Notes under the pieces: generated by a model
Database searches by the model: none
Told to the model about the DNA's origin: nothing
Seen by the model: the letters and a program-made list of their open reading frames with translations, nothing else
Made by a program: the position numbers and the translations under genes
Shown: positions 16,823-24,314 of the stretch, one piece after another
Layout: each line of letters starts with the position of its first letter
Numbering within the stretch: position 1 is the first letter of the stretch
Assembly: GCA_031270875.1 (NCBI GenBank)
Contig: JAISXC010000057.1
Span: forward strand, 1-40,571
Direction: 5' to 3'
Source of the DNA: Desulfovibrio sp.
GTDB lineage: Bacteria; Desulfobacterota; Desulfovibrionia; Desulfovibrionales; Desulfovibrionaceae
Length of the DNA stretch: 40,571 nucleotides

Positions 16823-18598
16823 TCATTGGAACAAGGCCTCTTTGATTCTGGCCCGCAGGACAGCGACAGTTTCTCCTGACAGACGTGCCGCCCCCGTGGG
16901 GCAGACCGCCGCGCAGGAGCCGCAGCGCGCGCATTTGCGGGCGTCGATCCGCATGTTCTCCCCTTCCGGCAAATAACAGGCGCCATAGGGACAGGCCGCC
17001 GCGCAGCGGCCGCAACGACTGCATTTTTCCCCTTCCGTTTCCGCGGCGGGGAAACGGCATGCGGAATCTGGCATAAGTTCCCAAAAGGTTTGAGGGACGG
17101 CCGGCAGGCAACGGCTGTCGCCGGGGCAACTCCCAAGGCCCCGCACATAGGATGCCGCTTTGACGGCCGCGGCTCTTCCCTGTTCCAGGCAATGCTCCAC
17201 AGTCGCAGGCCAGCGGGCCGCGCCGCAAATGAATATGCCGGCCCTGGACGGAGACACGGGCTGAACGGGTTCCCGGGCGCAGGCAAATCCCATGCCGTCT
17301 GTGCGCAAACCCAGAGCGCCGGCCAGCTTCAGCGTGCCGGGAGAAGGTTTCAACGGGGTGCTGCACACCACCGCGTCAGCCGGCAGAACGATATCCTCTC
17401 CATTGAGCGCGTCACGAAAACGCAAACCCTCCACCCGCCCCGTCCCCAGAGATTCCGGCGTGATGGACGGGTCATGGCTGCGCAGCGACACACCCGCTGC
17501 TGTCGCTCGCCGGTACAACTCCTCCAGATGTTTGCCCGGAGTGACCATATTGCGATGCACGACGGTCACGCTTCCATCCGGCCGCGACGAACGCAGACGG
17601 ATTGCGTTTTTCAGGGATGTCGGGCAACACACGGCGCTGCAATAGGGATTTTTTTCATCCCGCGCCGCCACGCACTGCAAAAAGACCGCCTGTCGCGGCA
17701 ATTCGAGCGCGTCTTTTCGCCCGTTCTCCACCCTGCCGAGGCTGGTTTCCAGTTCCATCTGACTGAGAATGCCCGCCAGTTCCCCGAAGCGGTACTGCCC
17801 ACGGGGCAGAACAGGAAGAGCTCCGGTCGCCAGAACAACCGCGTCGAAACCTCTCTCTTCCTCACCGCCCTTTCCGCTCAACACCGCGCAATACCCGCCC
17901 GGAACAGACCGCACATCGGACACTGTTGTATCAGGGAGCACCACGACGGCATTGTGTTCCACATCCCGGATCAGGTTCTTCGCCAGTTCCGGCCCTGAAA
18001 CAAAATGCGGGAACACCAGACCCAACTGCGTCAACATCCCGCCCAAAACGGCACGCCGTTCAGCCAGCACGGCGCGCACGCCCATCTTGCCCAAAGCACC
18101 GGCGCAGGCGAGCCCTGCGGGGCCGGCGCCTATCACCAACACTTCTCTGGCGCGGAAACCGTCAGGAAGAGGTTTTTCAGCAATGGGGACACGATGTTCA
18201 AGCGCGGCAAGTCCCATACAAATTATGTCCACAGCCTTGCGGAGCGCCCCGTCGGGGACGTCTTCATGGATCCACGCGCAAGACTCACGGATATCTGCCC
18301 ACTCAACGGGAATAATGCCGCCCAGAAATTTCATGCCCTCAAAACCGCGTGCCGACAGAGAGCAGGCAGCGGCAAGCACCGCTTCGGCTCCGGAAGCCAG
18401 CGCGGAGTTCAGGGCGGCCTCGGCCTCCCCGCGGCGGCAAAGAGTGGAGCAGGTGTAAAAACCTTCGCAGGCCGGTTGCGGACCTTCTTTCCCGAAAGCG
18501 GAAAGAAAGCGCGCTTCCAGGATTTCCCGCAGCTTGTCCGGAGGCAGCGTTGCGCTTATGGACCCGCAGCAGGTACAAAAGAGAACGGCTTTTTTCAT
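16823..18598 (-). CDS. HdrA/QmoB-like flavoprotein with two C-terminal ferredoxin motifs
   Basis: A 591-residue cytoplasmic flavoprotein. The N-terminal part has FCTCCGSIS and FYTCSTLCRRG followed by VLAAACS, the pattern of the HdrA N-terminal domain. FAD binding is by GAGPAG (157-162) with a following Glu-Arg, and NPYCSAVCCPTSLKNA is the conserved HdrA flavin-region Cys motif. The last 65 residues hold two [4Fe-4S] motifs (CSRCGRCAAACPYG, CARCGSCAAVCPTG). HdrA-type proteins distribute electron pairs at FAD, sometimes by bifurcation. The ATG at 18598 follows GCGGAGGACG and forms ATGA with the preceding gene. With the next gene upstream it makes a QmoA/QmoB-like pair, with MvhD as a separate protein. 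Confidence 0.87.
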   Translation of the reverse strand: MKKAVLFCTCCGSISATLPPDKLREILEARFLSAFGKEGPQPACEGFYTCSTLCRRGEAEAALNSALASGAEAVLAAACSLSARGFEGMKFLGGIIPVEWADIRESCAWIHEDVPDGALRKAVDIICMGLAALEHRVPIAEKPLPDGFRAREVLVIGAGPAGLACAGALGKMGVRAVLAERRAVLGGMLTQLGLVFPHFVSGPELAKNLIRDVEHNAVVVLPDTTVSDVRSVPGGYCAVLSGKGGEEERGFDAVVLATGALPVLPRGQYRFGELAGILSQMELETSLGRVENGRKDALELPRQAVFLQCVAARDEKNPYCSAVCCPTSLKNAIRLRSSRPDGSVTVVHRNMVTPGKHLEELYRRATAAGVSLRSHDPSITPESLGTGRVEGLRFRDALNGEDIVLPADAVVCSTPLKPSPGTLKLAGALGLRTDGMGFACAREPVQPVSPSRAGIFICGAARWPATVEHCLEQGRAAAVKAASYVRGLGSCPGDSRCLPAVPQTFWELMPDSACRFPAAETEGEKCSRCGRCAAACPYGACYLPEGENMRIDARKCARCGSCAAVCPTGAARLSGETVAVLRARIKEALFQ

Positions 18599-19827
18599 GA
18601 CCGTCCTCCGCTTTCCTGAGACGGGGAAGAGGAAGCTTTCTCCCCGATCCGCCTTCCGCAGATCAGGGCCGCCGCATTGCCGGCCTGTATGACGGAATTG
18701 GCGATGTCCGCCGGTTCGGAACAAAAACCGCACGCATACGCGCCGATTTTTGCCGCCCCCTCTGGACAGGAACAACAGACCAATCCGCCGTTGAGCACGA
18801 CAATATCCGCCAGAGTGGTCGCAATCCTGTCGCCGGCCTCATGGCGCAGGGCAACGCCCTTGCCGTACGGGCCGTCCACCGGGGCGACCAGGCCGGGACG
18901 CCGCCTGATGAAGCGCACTCCCATTTCCTCCGCCGTCTTCATATATGCTTCCTGTCCCTTGCCCGGCGCGCGCAGATCCGTGTAAAAAACGGCAATGTCC
19001 AGGTCCGGCTGCCTGCGTTTCAGCCAGGATGACTGTTTGGCAGCATGCATGCAGCAGACCGCGGAACAGTGGGGAAGAAACCGCCTGTCTCTCGCCCCGG
19101 CGCACTGGATGAAAGCAAGACTCTCGGCCGGGCGGCCGTCTGAGGGGCAGCGGAGTTTCTCTCCGGGGACGGCGTTGCATTCCGCAATCAGGGTTTCAAA
19201 AGCCATGGCCGTTATAATGTCGGGATGGGTATGCCCGCCGAACTCCGGAGCAGGGGCCGGACGTGGTTCCTGAAAACCTCCCGCGAAAACGCAGTCACTT
19301 ACGGCGATCTCAAGAGTTTCCGCTTGTCGCGCGGGATCAATGGCTCCCGTCGGACAGGCCGGCCCGCATTCGCCGCAGGCGTCGCATCGTCCGGCGTCCA
19401 GCCAGGGAACAGGGGGCAGGGCGGGATTCCAGGGCAGATCAGGAGCATGCCCGAAAAGCGCTTTCCGGGGACATATTTTCATGCATTTGCCGCAGAAAAC
19501 GCACCTGTCCCCGTCTATGAGACGGGCCGCCTTTTCCAGCAGGGCAAGGCTACCACCTTCCGGCCCCCACCGTAGGTCCTTGAACCTCGTCCCCGTCCAG
19601 ACCGTTATCCGCGGATGCACCCTGCAGGCAAAAGCGTGTGTCCAGACAGGACAAAAAGCGCAATGATCCGTGGGATAGACCTTGTCCAGCCGCAGCGCCT
19701 GCCCGCCCAGATGGCTGTCCTGCTCAACAAGATGGACCCGGAAACCGAGATTCGCCAGATCCAGCGCGGCCTGCATCCCCGCGACGCCGGCGCCCACAAC
19801 CAGTATGGTATGTTTTGCATCGGGCAT
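18595..19827 (-). CDS. QmoA/HdrA-like flavoprotein
   Basis: A 410-residue flavoprotein with FAD motif VVGAGVAGMQAAL at the N-terminus, a Cys-rich stretch TDHCAFCPVWTH, two 4Fe-4S motifs (CVFCGKCMKICP, CDACGECGPACP) and the HdrA signature PHCSAVCCMHAAKQS, with a late CxC/CxxC region (LVCCSCPEG, ACGFCSEPADI). This is the QmoA plan: HdrA-like, one FAD and clusters. Qmo passes electrons between menaquinone and APS reductase. I start at ATG 19827, preceded by GAGG at good spacing; an ATG at 19839 adds MRQT and would form ATGA with the napG-like stop but lacks a ribosome-binding site. Confidence 0.85.
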   Translation of the reverse strand: MPDAKHTILVVGAGVAGMQAALDLANLGFRVHLVEQDSHLGGQALRLDKVYPTDHCAFCPVWTHAFACRVHPRITVWTGTRFKDLRWGPEGGSLALLEKAARLIDGDRCVFCGKCMKICPRKALFGHAPDLPWNPALPPVPWLDAGRCDACGECGPACPTGAIDPARQAETLEIAVSDCVFAGGFQEPRPAPAPEFGGHTHPDIITAMAFETLIAECNAVPGEKLRCPSDGRPAESLAFIQCAGARDRRFLPHCSAVCCMHAAKQSSWLKRRQPDLDIAVFYTDLRAPGKGQEAYMKTAEEMGVRFIRRRPGLVAPVDGPYGKGVALRHEAGDRIATTLADIVVLNGGLVCCSCPEGAAKIGAYACGFCSEPADIANSVIQAGNAAALICGRRIGEKASSSPSQESGGRS

Positions 19828-19835
19828 GGTCTGCC

Positions 19836-20519
19836 TCATCCGGAAATGCCGTAGCGCTGGGCCAGAGCGCGCAGACGGTTGACAAACCATTCTCCGTAGG
19901 AAAGGGGCGGCACCTCATACGGGCCGACCCTGTCGTCCAGACGGATAATCAGCCTTTCGGGCCGGGGCTCGTAACGCTTCGCCCCTTCGGCGGTAAGCAC
20001 AAGCGCCCCCCGCTCAGGGCAGCGCCGCATGCAGACGCCGCAGGCGTCGCATTTGGAAGTGTCGAGAACGGGATAACGCCTGTCCTTCATGGAAACGGCC
20101 TTCATCGCACAGGCGCGGAAGCAGAGGTCGCAGCGCCTGGCATTGCGCCAGGCGAGACAAACCTCTTTGACTATGATCACCGTGCCCAGCTTCACCTCGT
20201 TTTTGGGAATTTTGCTCAAAGCCCCTGTGGGACAGGTGCGGATGCATTCCATGCAGCGGATGCACTTTTGCGTGATCAGAACCGGCGTGCCCACATTCCT
20301 GAAACCGTCTTCCCAGTGTCCCGGCAGGATGGCCTTGGGCTGGCAGACGTCCAGACAGCGCAGACAGCGGGAGCACCGGGCCAGAAACGCGTCCTCCGTC
20401 AAGGCTCCCGGGGGGCGCGGGAGATCCCGCGCCCCGGAAATGCCGGCGGCGGAGCAGACGGCAGTGGCGGTAAGACCGCCGACAGCGAATTGCAAAAGAT
20501 TTCTCCGAGAAATTCTCAT
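19836..20519 (-). CDS. NapG/MauM-type ferredoxin with Tat signal
   Basis: A 227-residue polyferredoxin. The N-terminus MRISRRNLLQFAVGG is a twin-arginine signal with a hydrophobic stretch up to about residue 27, so export of the folded Fe-S protein to the periplasm is predicted. Four cluster motifs follow: CSRCLRCLDVCQP, CIRCMECIRTCPTG, CDLCFRACAMKA (with an upstream Cys) and CDACGVCMRRCPE. This is the NapG arrangement; NapG and NapH act together as quinol-dehydrogenase electron carriers, and a NapH-type gene lies further along the operon. GAGGGG precedes the ATG. It is the first redox gene after focA and the AOR relic. Confidence 0.88.
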   Translation of the reverse strand: MRISRRNLLQFAVGGLTATAVCSAAGISGARDLPRPPGALTEDAFLARCSRCLRCLDVCQPKAILPGHWEDGFRNVGTPVLITQKCIRCMECIRTCPTGALSKIPKNEVKLGTVIIVKEVCLAWRNARRCDLCFRACAMKAVSMKDRRYPVLDTSKCDACGVCMRRCPERGALVLTAEGAKRYEPRPERLIIRLDDRVGPYEVPPLSYGEWFVNRLRALAQRYGISG

Positions 20520-20541
20520 GGATTCCCCTCAGGACGCGGAA

Positions 20542-20613
20542 TTACTTTTTCACATCCTTTATCGCGAAGTCCAGTCCATATTTTTTCATGCTCTCCCCGG
20601 TGGGTATGCCGTG
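20542..20613 (-). pseudogene. Relic of the C-terminus of a second AOR gene
   Basis: On the minus strand, between focA and the napG-like gene, a stretch ending in TAA (20542-20544) reads GIPTGESMKKYGLDF followed by AIKDVKK. The intact AOR at 22411-24228 ends GIPTEETLQKLGLEYA followed by IVDVVKKK, so about 12 of 21 positions are identical and most others conservative. Going upstream, the frame meets a TGA at 20614-20616 and then the focA stop, so only the tail survives. The ATG at 20589, with GGGGAG before it, could still be translated as a 15-residue peptide; a leader peptide is the alternative reading. Confidence 0.65.
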
Positions 20614-20628
20614 TCACCGGCAACGGAA

Positions 20629-21477
20629 TCAGCCGTCCGCGGCCCTGTCCTGCCGCAGATATGCAAACCAGTACGCCATGCCGACAAAAAACATGCCTCC
20701 GATGATGTTACCCAAAGTGACCGGCACAAGATTGTTGACAACAAAGGATGCCCAGTTCAGCTTTTCCAGGGCATCGGGAGATAGGCCTGAAGCGGCCGCC
20801 CAGGCGGCGTTGCCTTTGGCAAAAATGCCGGCCGGAATGTAATACATGTTCGCGACGGAATGCTCAAAGCCGGAAGTGATGAAAAGCCATATGGGACAGA
20901 AAATCCCGAGAACTTTTCCGGCGATGTCCTTTGCCCCGTAGGCAATCCATACAGCCAGACAAACCAGCCAGTTGCACATGAGGCCCAGATAAAAGGCCGA
21001 CACAAATGACAGGGAGACTTTGCCCGAAGCTATCTTTATGGTGACTCCGCCGAGAAGACCTGCGCCGTTGTTGAAAAGACCGGAAGCCGCCATCATGTGC
21101 GCCAGAAAAACAGAGCCTATGAAGTTGCCGATGTAAACGACAATCCAGTTGCCCAGCATGGATGCAAGGCTTATGCGGCGACGCGCCAGGGCGATTCCCA
21201 TCAGCGTGTTGCCGGTGAACAGCTCCCCGCCGGCCAGAATTACCAACATAAGGCCGGTCGGAAAAACGACCCCGGCCAGACAGCGCCCGAGTCCGTAAGA
21301 ATTCGGATCCGCCAGCAGGTTGAAGGCCGCCATGTTGGAGCCTTCCGCGGCAAAGGCGATGAAGGCGCCCGCAAGAACGGCGAGCAAAAATTGCCGCCCG
21401 GGTGAAAGAAGGGATTTTTTTACCCCCGCCTCATCCGTACAGGCGCAAATTTCAGCCGGACTGAGAAAGGACGGCAT
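20629..21477 (-). CDS. focA: Formate/nitrite transporter family channel FocA
   Basis: A 282-residue inner-membrane protein with about six membrane helices, of the FNT family that forms pentameric channels for formate, nitrite or hydrosulfide. Typical segments are FIAFAAEGSNMAAF near helix 1, GGELFTGNTLMG, the NWIVVYIGNFIGS region, FYLGLMCNWLVCLAVWIA and SGFEHSVANMYYIPAG. The ATG at 21477 starts at MPSFLSP, preceded by TGGAG; the frame stays open far upstream across the divergent region but that extension is not protein-like. Being first in the operon with a formate-dehydrogenase-like gene downstream, formate is the probable substrate. Confidence 0.93.
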   Translation of the reverse strand: MPSFLSPAEICACTDEAGVKKSLLSPGRQFLLAVLAGAFIAFAAEGSNMAAFNLLADPNSYGLGRCLAGVVFPTGLMLVILAGGELFTGNTLMGIALARRRISLASMLGNWIVVYIGNFIGSVFLAHMMAASGLFNNGAGLLGGVTIKIASGKVSLSFVSAFYLGLMCNWLVCLAVWIAYGAKDIAGKVLGIFCPIWLFITSGFEHSVANMYYIPAGIFAKGNAAWAAASGLSPDALEKLNWASFVVNNLVPVTLGNIIGGMFFVGMAYWFAYLRQDRAADG

Positions 21478-21547
21478 GGTCAAAAACTCCAGAAGGGTTT
21501 TGAGAGATTCCTTACGGAACAGTACATGAAAAAACGTTTCCTGTGCA

Positions 21548-21567
21548 ATATGTTGTAAAATACATAT
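21548..21567. promoter_or_regulatory. Operator-like palindrome, copy 1
   Basis: ATATGT-N8-ACATAT lies 71 bp before the focA start, in the 225-bp divergent region between focA and the Tat ferredoxin gene. A second copy lies exactly 60 bp away. Two copies of the same 20-bp dyad at a fixed distance suggest a dimeric regulator; its identity is unknown. Confidence 0.55.
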
Positions 21568-21607
21568 ATTGAAAAACTGTTTCCCGGAGCATTTTTCAAA
21601 AAATATT

Positions 21608-21627
21608 ATATGTAAAATATTACATAT
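21608..21627. promoter_or_regulatory. Operator-like palindrome, copy 2
   Basis: The second ATATGT-N8-ACATAT; here the dyad extends to 8-bp arms, ATATGTAA and TTACATAT around AATA. Its last base overlaps a TTGACG (21627-21632) that could serve as a -35 element for the rightward gene, though no well-spaced -10 is evident. Surrounding sequence (21540-21660) is strongly AT-rich. Confidence 0.6.
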
Positions 21628-21702
21628 TGACGCATTCAACAAAAAATTGTTTTGCTTACTATCAATGAAACAGGTTTTTTGTCCTTTTACCAGGAGACGG
21701 AT

Positions 21703-22407
21703 ATGAGCAATACCGATGACACCCAAAAAAACAGGTTGAGCAGGCGCTGTTTTCTCAAAAATTCCGGTCTGTTCGCGGTTGCCCTGCCTGTGGCCGGCGC
21801 TCTGGGCGCGGCCAGGGACGGCTCCGCGGCCGAGGTCCCCAAAACGCCGGCCCAGGTGGGCATGAAATATCTTTTTGCCGAACGGGCCGCCTGTACCGGC
21901 TGCCGGGCCTGCGAATACGTCTGTTCGCAATATCATGAAAAGGGAGTCACCCGCCCGGCCAAGGCCCGCATTCTCGTGCGCCGCTACAAGGGCATCGTGG
22001 ATGTGCCCATCATCTGCTGGCATTGCGAGGACGCCCCCTGCGTGAAGGTCTGTCCCACGTCGCCCCAGGCCATCAGGAAGAACAAAACCACGAACATCAT
22101 TGAATACATCGACGACAAAACCTGCCTGGGAGCCAAATGCAACAAGTGCATGGAGGCCTGTCCGGCTCAGTTCCTGCGCAGAAATCCCGACACGGGCTGG
22201 CCTCTCTTTTGCGATCTCTGCGACGGCGACCCCCAGTGCGTCAAGGCATGCAACAAGGTGGCCGAAGGGGAACTGGCCCCGGCGCTTCTTACCAAGAAAA
22301 GCGGCGGGGGCGTAAATCTGACCTATCGTGACGTTACCCCCGACGAGGCTGCGGAATCCCTGATGTTGAATTTTTATTTCCCAAACAACGAAGGCGATAG
22401 GAGGTGA
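21703..22407 (+). CDS. Tat-exported four-cluster ferredoxin, AOR partner
   Basis: A 234-residue ferredoxin whose N-terminus has the twin-arginine motif LSRRCFLKNSG, close to consensus, and a hydrophobic stretch ending near GSAAE (about residue 45). Cluster motifs follow in the HycB/DmsB-like order: CTGCRACEYVC, CWHCEDAPCVKVCP, CLGAKCNKCMEACP and CDLCDGDPQCVKACN. Proteins of this type pair with AOR-like subunits, for example YdhY with YdhV in E. coli. The ATG at 21703 follows CAGGAG at 7-base spacing; an upstream in-frame TTG at 21652 would hide the Tat motif. It stops 3 bases before the AOR gene, so the two are one transcript. Confidence 0.9.
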   Translation: MSNTDDTQKNRLSRRCFLKNSGLFAVALPVAGALGAARDGSAAEVPKTPAQVGMKYLFAERAACTGCRACEYVCSQYHEKGVTRPAKARILVRRYKGIVDVPIICWHCEDAPCVKVCPTSPQAIRKNKTTNIIEYIDDKTCLGAKCNKCMEACPAQFLRRNPDTGWPLFCDLCDGDPQCVKACNKVAEGELAPALLTKKSGGGVNLTYRDVTPDEAAESLMLNFYFPNNEGDRR

Positions 22408-22410
22408 GGC

Positions 22411-24228
22411 ATGGCTGCTCCCAAGGGATGCTATTTTGGAAAACTGCTTGATGTTGACCTGAGCAGCGGCAAGATAACCACAAAAACGCTGGATGAAAAA
22501 GTCTGCCACGATTATCTCGGCGGCATCGGGCTTGGCGCCTATCTGCTGTACAAGGAGCTGCCCGCTAAAACAGACCCTCTTTCCCCCCATAACATGTTGT
22601 GCGTCCTCACCGGCCCTCTCAACGGAACCGCCTGTCCCGCATGTCGGCTGAATGTTTCCTTCAAAAGCCCCCTTACCGGCATCTACGGCCATACCCAGGT
22701 AGGCGGCCCCATGGGCAACGAGTTGAAGTGGAGCGGATGGGACGGGATTGTTTTCAGGGGCAAAGCACCCAAGCCCGTCTATCTTCACATTTTTGACGAC
22801 AAAGTCGAACTGCGGGACGCAGGCAAACTCTGGGGCAGGGATTCATACGTCACCGACGAGATGTTGAAAGAAGAACTGCGGGATTTGGATCTCAAAACCC
22901 TGACCATAGGGCCGGCGGGCGAAAACGGCGTCCTGTTCTCAGCCATGATCGTGGATCGCTTCAGGGCCGCCGCCCGTAGCGGAGGCGGAGCCGTGATGGG
23001 ATCAAAAAATCTTAAGGCGATAGCCGTTCACGGCACAAAAGCCGTTCCCATTCTCAACATTGAAGCATTCAACAATGCGGCGCAGCGGGCCTATGAAGCC
23101 GCCAATACCCAAGAAGCCTGGGACGGGATCAAACGGATGGGCACCGCGGTTCTTATCGAGAACGCCAACTACAACTCCGGAACCCTTGTCACCAAAAACT
23201 ATCAGACCAGCTGGTTCCCGGATGTGGGCCGCATAGGCGCGGAAGAAGCCTACCGCACTTTCTGGAAACGCAATGTCTCCTGTCCCAACTGTCCCGTCCA
23301 CTGCATGAAGGTGGGCGTACTGCGCAACACCAGCTTCGACGGCCTTATCGCGGAAGGCCCGGAATATGAAACCGGAACTCTTTTCGGCAGCAATCTGGCC
23401 GTTTCCGACTTCGACTTCATGATGAAGGCGGTGGAATACTGCGACGCCATGGGAATGGACACCATTTCCGCCGGCGTGGTTTGCGGCTACACCATGGAAC
23501 TGGTGGAAAGAGGGCTGCTCAATGTGGAAAAGGATCTGGACGGTATTGAGTTGCGCTGGGGCAACGGCGAGGCTGTTCTCAAGGCGCTGGAAGCCATAGC
23601 TTTTCGCAAAGGCAAGGCCGGGGCGCTTCTTGGCATGGGAACCAAGCGCATGGGTGAAAAGATAGGCGGCGACGCGCCCAAGTACGCCATGCATGTCAAG
23701 GGGCAGGAAATGGCGGCCCACGAACCTCGCGGATTCAAGGGCAGAGGCGTGTCCTATGCCATGGGGCCGCGCGGCGGTTGCCACCATGAAGGCAACAATC
23801 CTCAAGGGCAATCCCTGTGGACAATGATCGGCTCTGTGGTCATGTGTACCTTTATAGGCGGAGTGCCTTTCAACAAGGCCAAGATCAATCCTCAGGTCAT
23901 CTGCGACATGCTCAACGCCGGAGCCGGATGGAACTGGACGCCGGACACATATTGGGCGACAGCCAAAAGATTGATCACGCTGCAACGTTGCTTCAATATC
24001 CGTGAAGCCGGAATATCCCGCAAGGATGACCGTCTGCCGGATCGTTTCAAGGAGCCCTTGCCCGAAGGGCCGAAAAAAGGAGAAACTTTCAGCGAAGAAG
24101 ACACCAGGAAAATGCAGGACGAATACTACGCATATTACGGATGGGACGCCAACGGCATCCCCACTGAGGAAACCCTGCAAAAACTCGGCCTGGAATACGC
24201 CATTGTCGATGTTGTAAAAAAGAAGTAA
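22411..24228 (+). CDS. Aldehyde ferredoxin oxidoreductase (tungsten/molybdenum bis-pterin enzyme)
   Basis: A full-length 605-residue AOR-family enzyme. AORs oxidise aldehydes to acids, or the reverse, and reduce ferredoxin; the cofactor is W or Mo with two pterins plus one [4Fe-4S]. Cluster ligands are C291, C294, C298 (CPNCPVHC) and a Cys near 527 (LQRCFN). The N-terminal domain has LLDVDLSSGKI, LTGPLNGT, GPMGNELKWSGWD and SGGGAVMGSKNLKAIAV, all family features. AGGAGGTGAGGC precedes the ATG. It has no signal peptide, yet its partner ferredoxin does, so either it travels with that subunit through Tat or the signal is not used for full export. E. coli YdhV, in the same family, carries Mo, so the metal is open. 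Confidence 0.95.
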   Translation: MAAPKGCYFGKLLDVDLSSGKITTKTLDEKVCHDYLGGIGLGAYLLYKELPAKTDPLSPHNMLCVLTGPLNGTACPACRLNVSFKSPLTGIYGHTQVGGPMGNELKWSGWDGIVFRGKAPKPVYLHIFDDKVELRDAGKLWGRDSYVTDEMLKEELRDLDLKTLTIGPAGENGVLFSAMIVDRFRAAARSGGGAVMGSKNLKAIAVHGTKAVPILNIEAFNNAAQRAYEAANTQEAWDGIKRMGTAVLIENANYNSGTLVTKNYQTSWFPDVGRIGAEEAYRTFWKRNVSCPNCPVHCMKVGVLRNTSFDGLIAEGPEYETGTLFGSNLAVSDFDFMMKAVEYCDAMGMDTISAGVVCGYTMELVERGLLNVEKDLDGIELRWGNGEAVLKALEAIAFRKGKAGALLGMGTKRMGEKIGGDAPKYAMHVKGQEMAAHEPRGFKGRGVSYAMGPRGGCHHEGNNPQGQSLWTMIGSVVMCTFIGGVPFNKAKINPQVICDMLNAGAGWNWTPDTYWATAKRLITLQRCFNIREAGISRKDDRLPDRFKEPLPEGPKKGETFSEEDTRKMQDEYYAYYGWDANGIPTEETLQKLGLEYAIVDVVKKK

Positions 24229-24255
24229 GCGATTCTTCTGCGTACCCGATTCGCG

Positions 24256-24280
24256 CCCGGGCGGGTTCATCCCGTCCGGG
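24256..24280 (+). terminator. Strong hairpin after the AOR gene
   Basis: CCCGGGCGGG (24256-24265) pairs with CCCGTCCGGG (24271-24280), ten pairs with one G.T, loop TTCAT. No clean U-tract follows directly (the nearest is ATTTT 11 bases on), so termination strength is uncertain, but position between AOR stop and the next gene fits. Confidence 0.5.
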
Positions 24281-24314
24281 AAGATAGACATTTTGGCTTT
24301 GAAAGAGGGGCGGG

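Noticed and set aside
20629..22788. A 719-codon minus-strand frame extending focA across the divergent region and into the AOR gene
   Set aside because: Only the last 282 residues are FocA-like; the rest is antisense to the ferredoxin and AOR genes and to an AT-rich promoter region.
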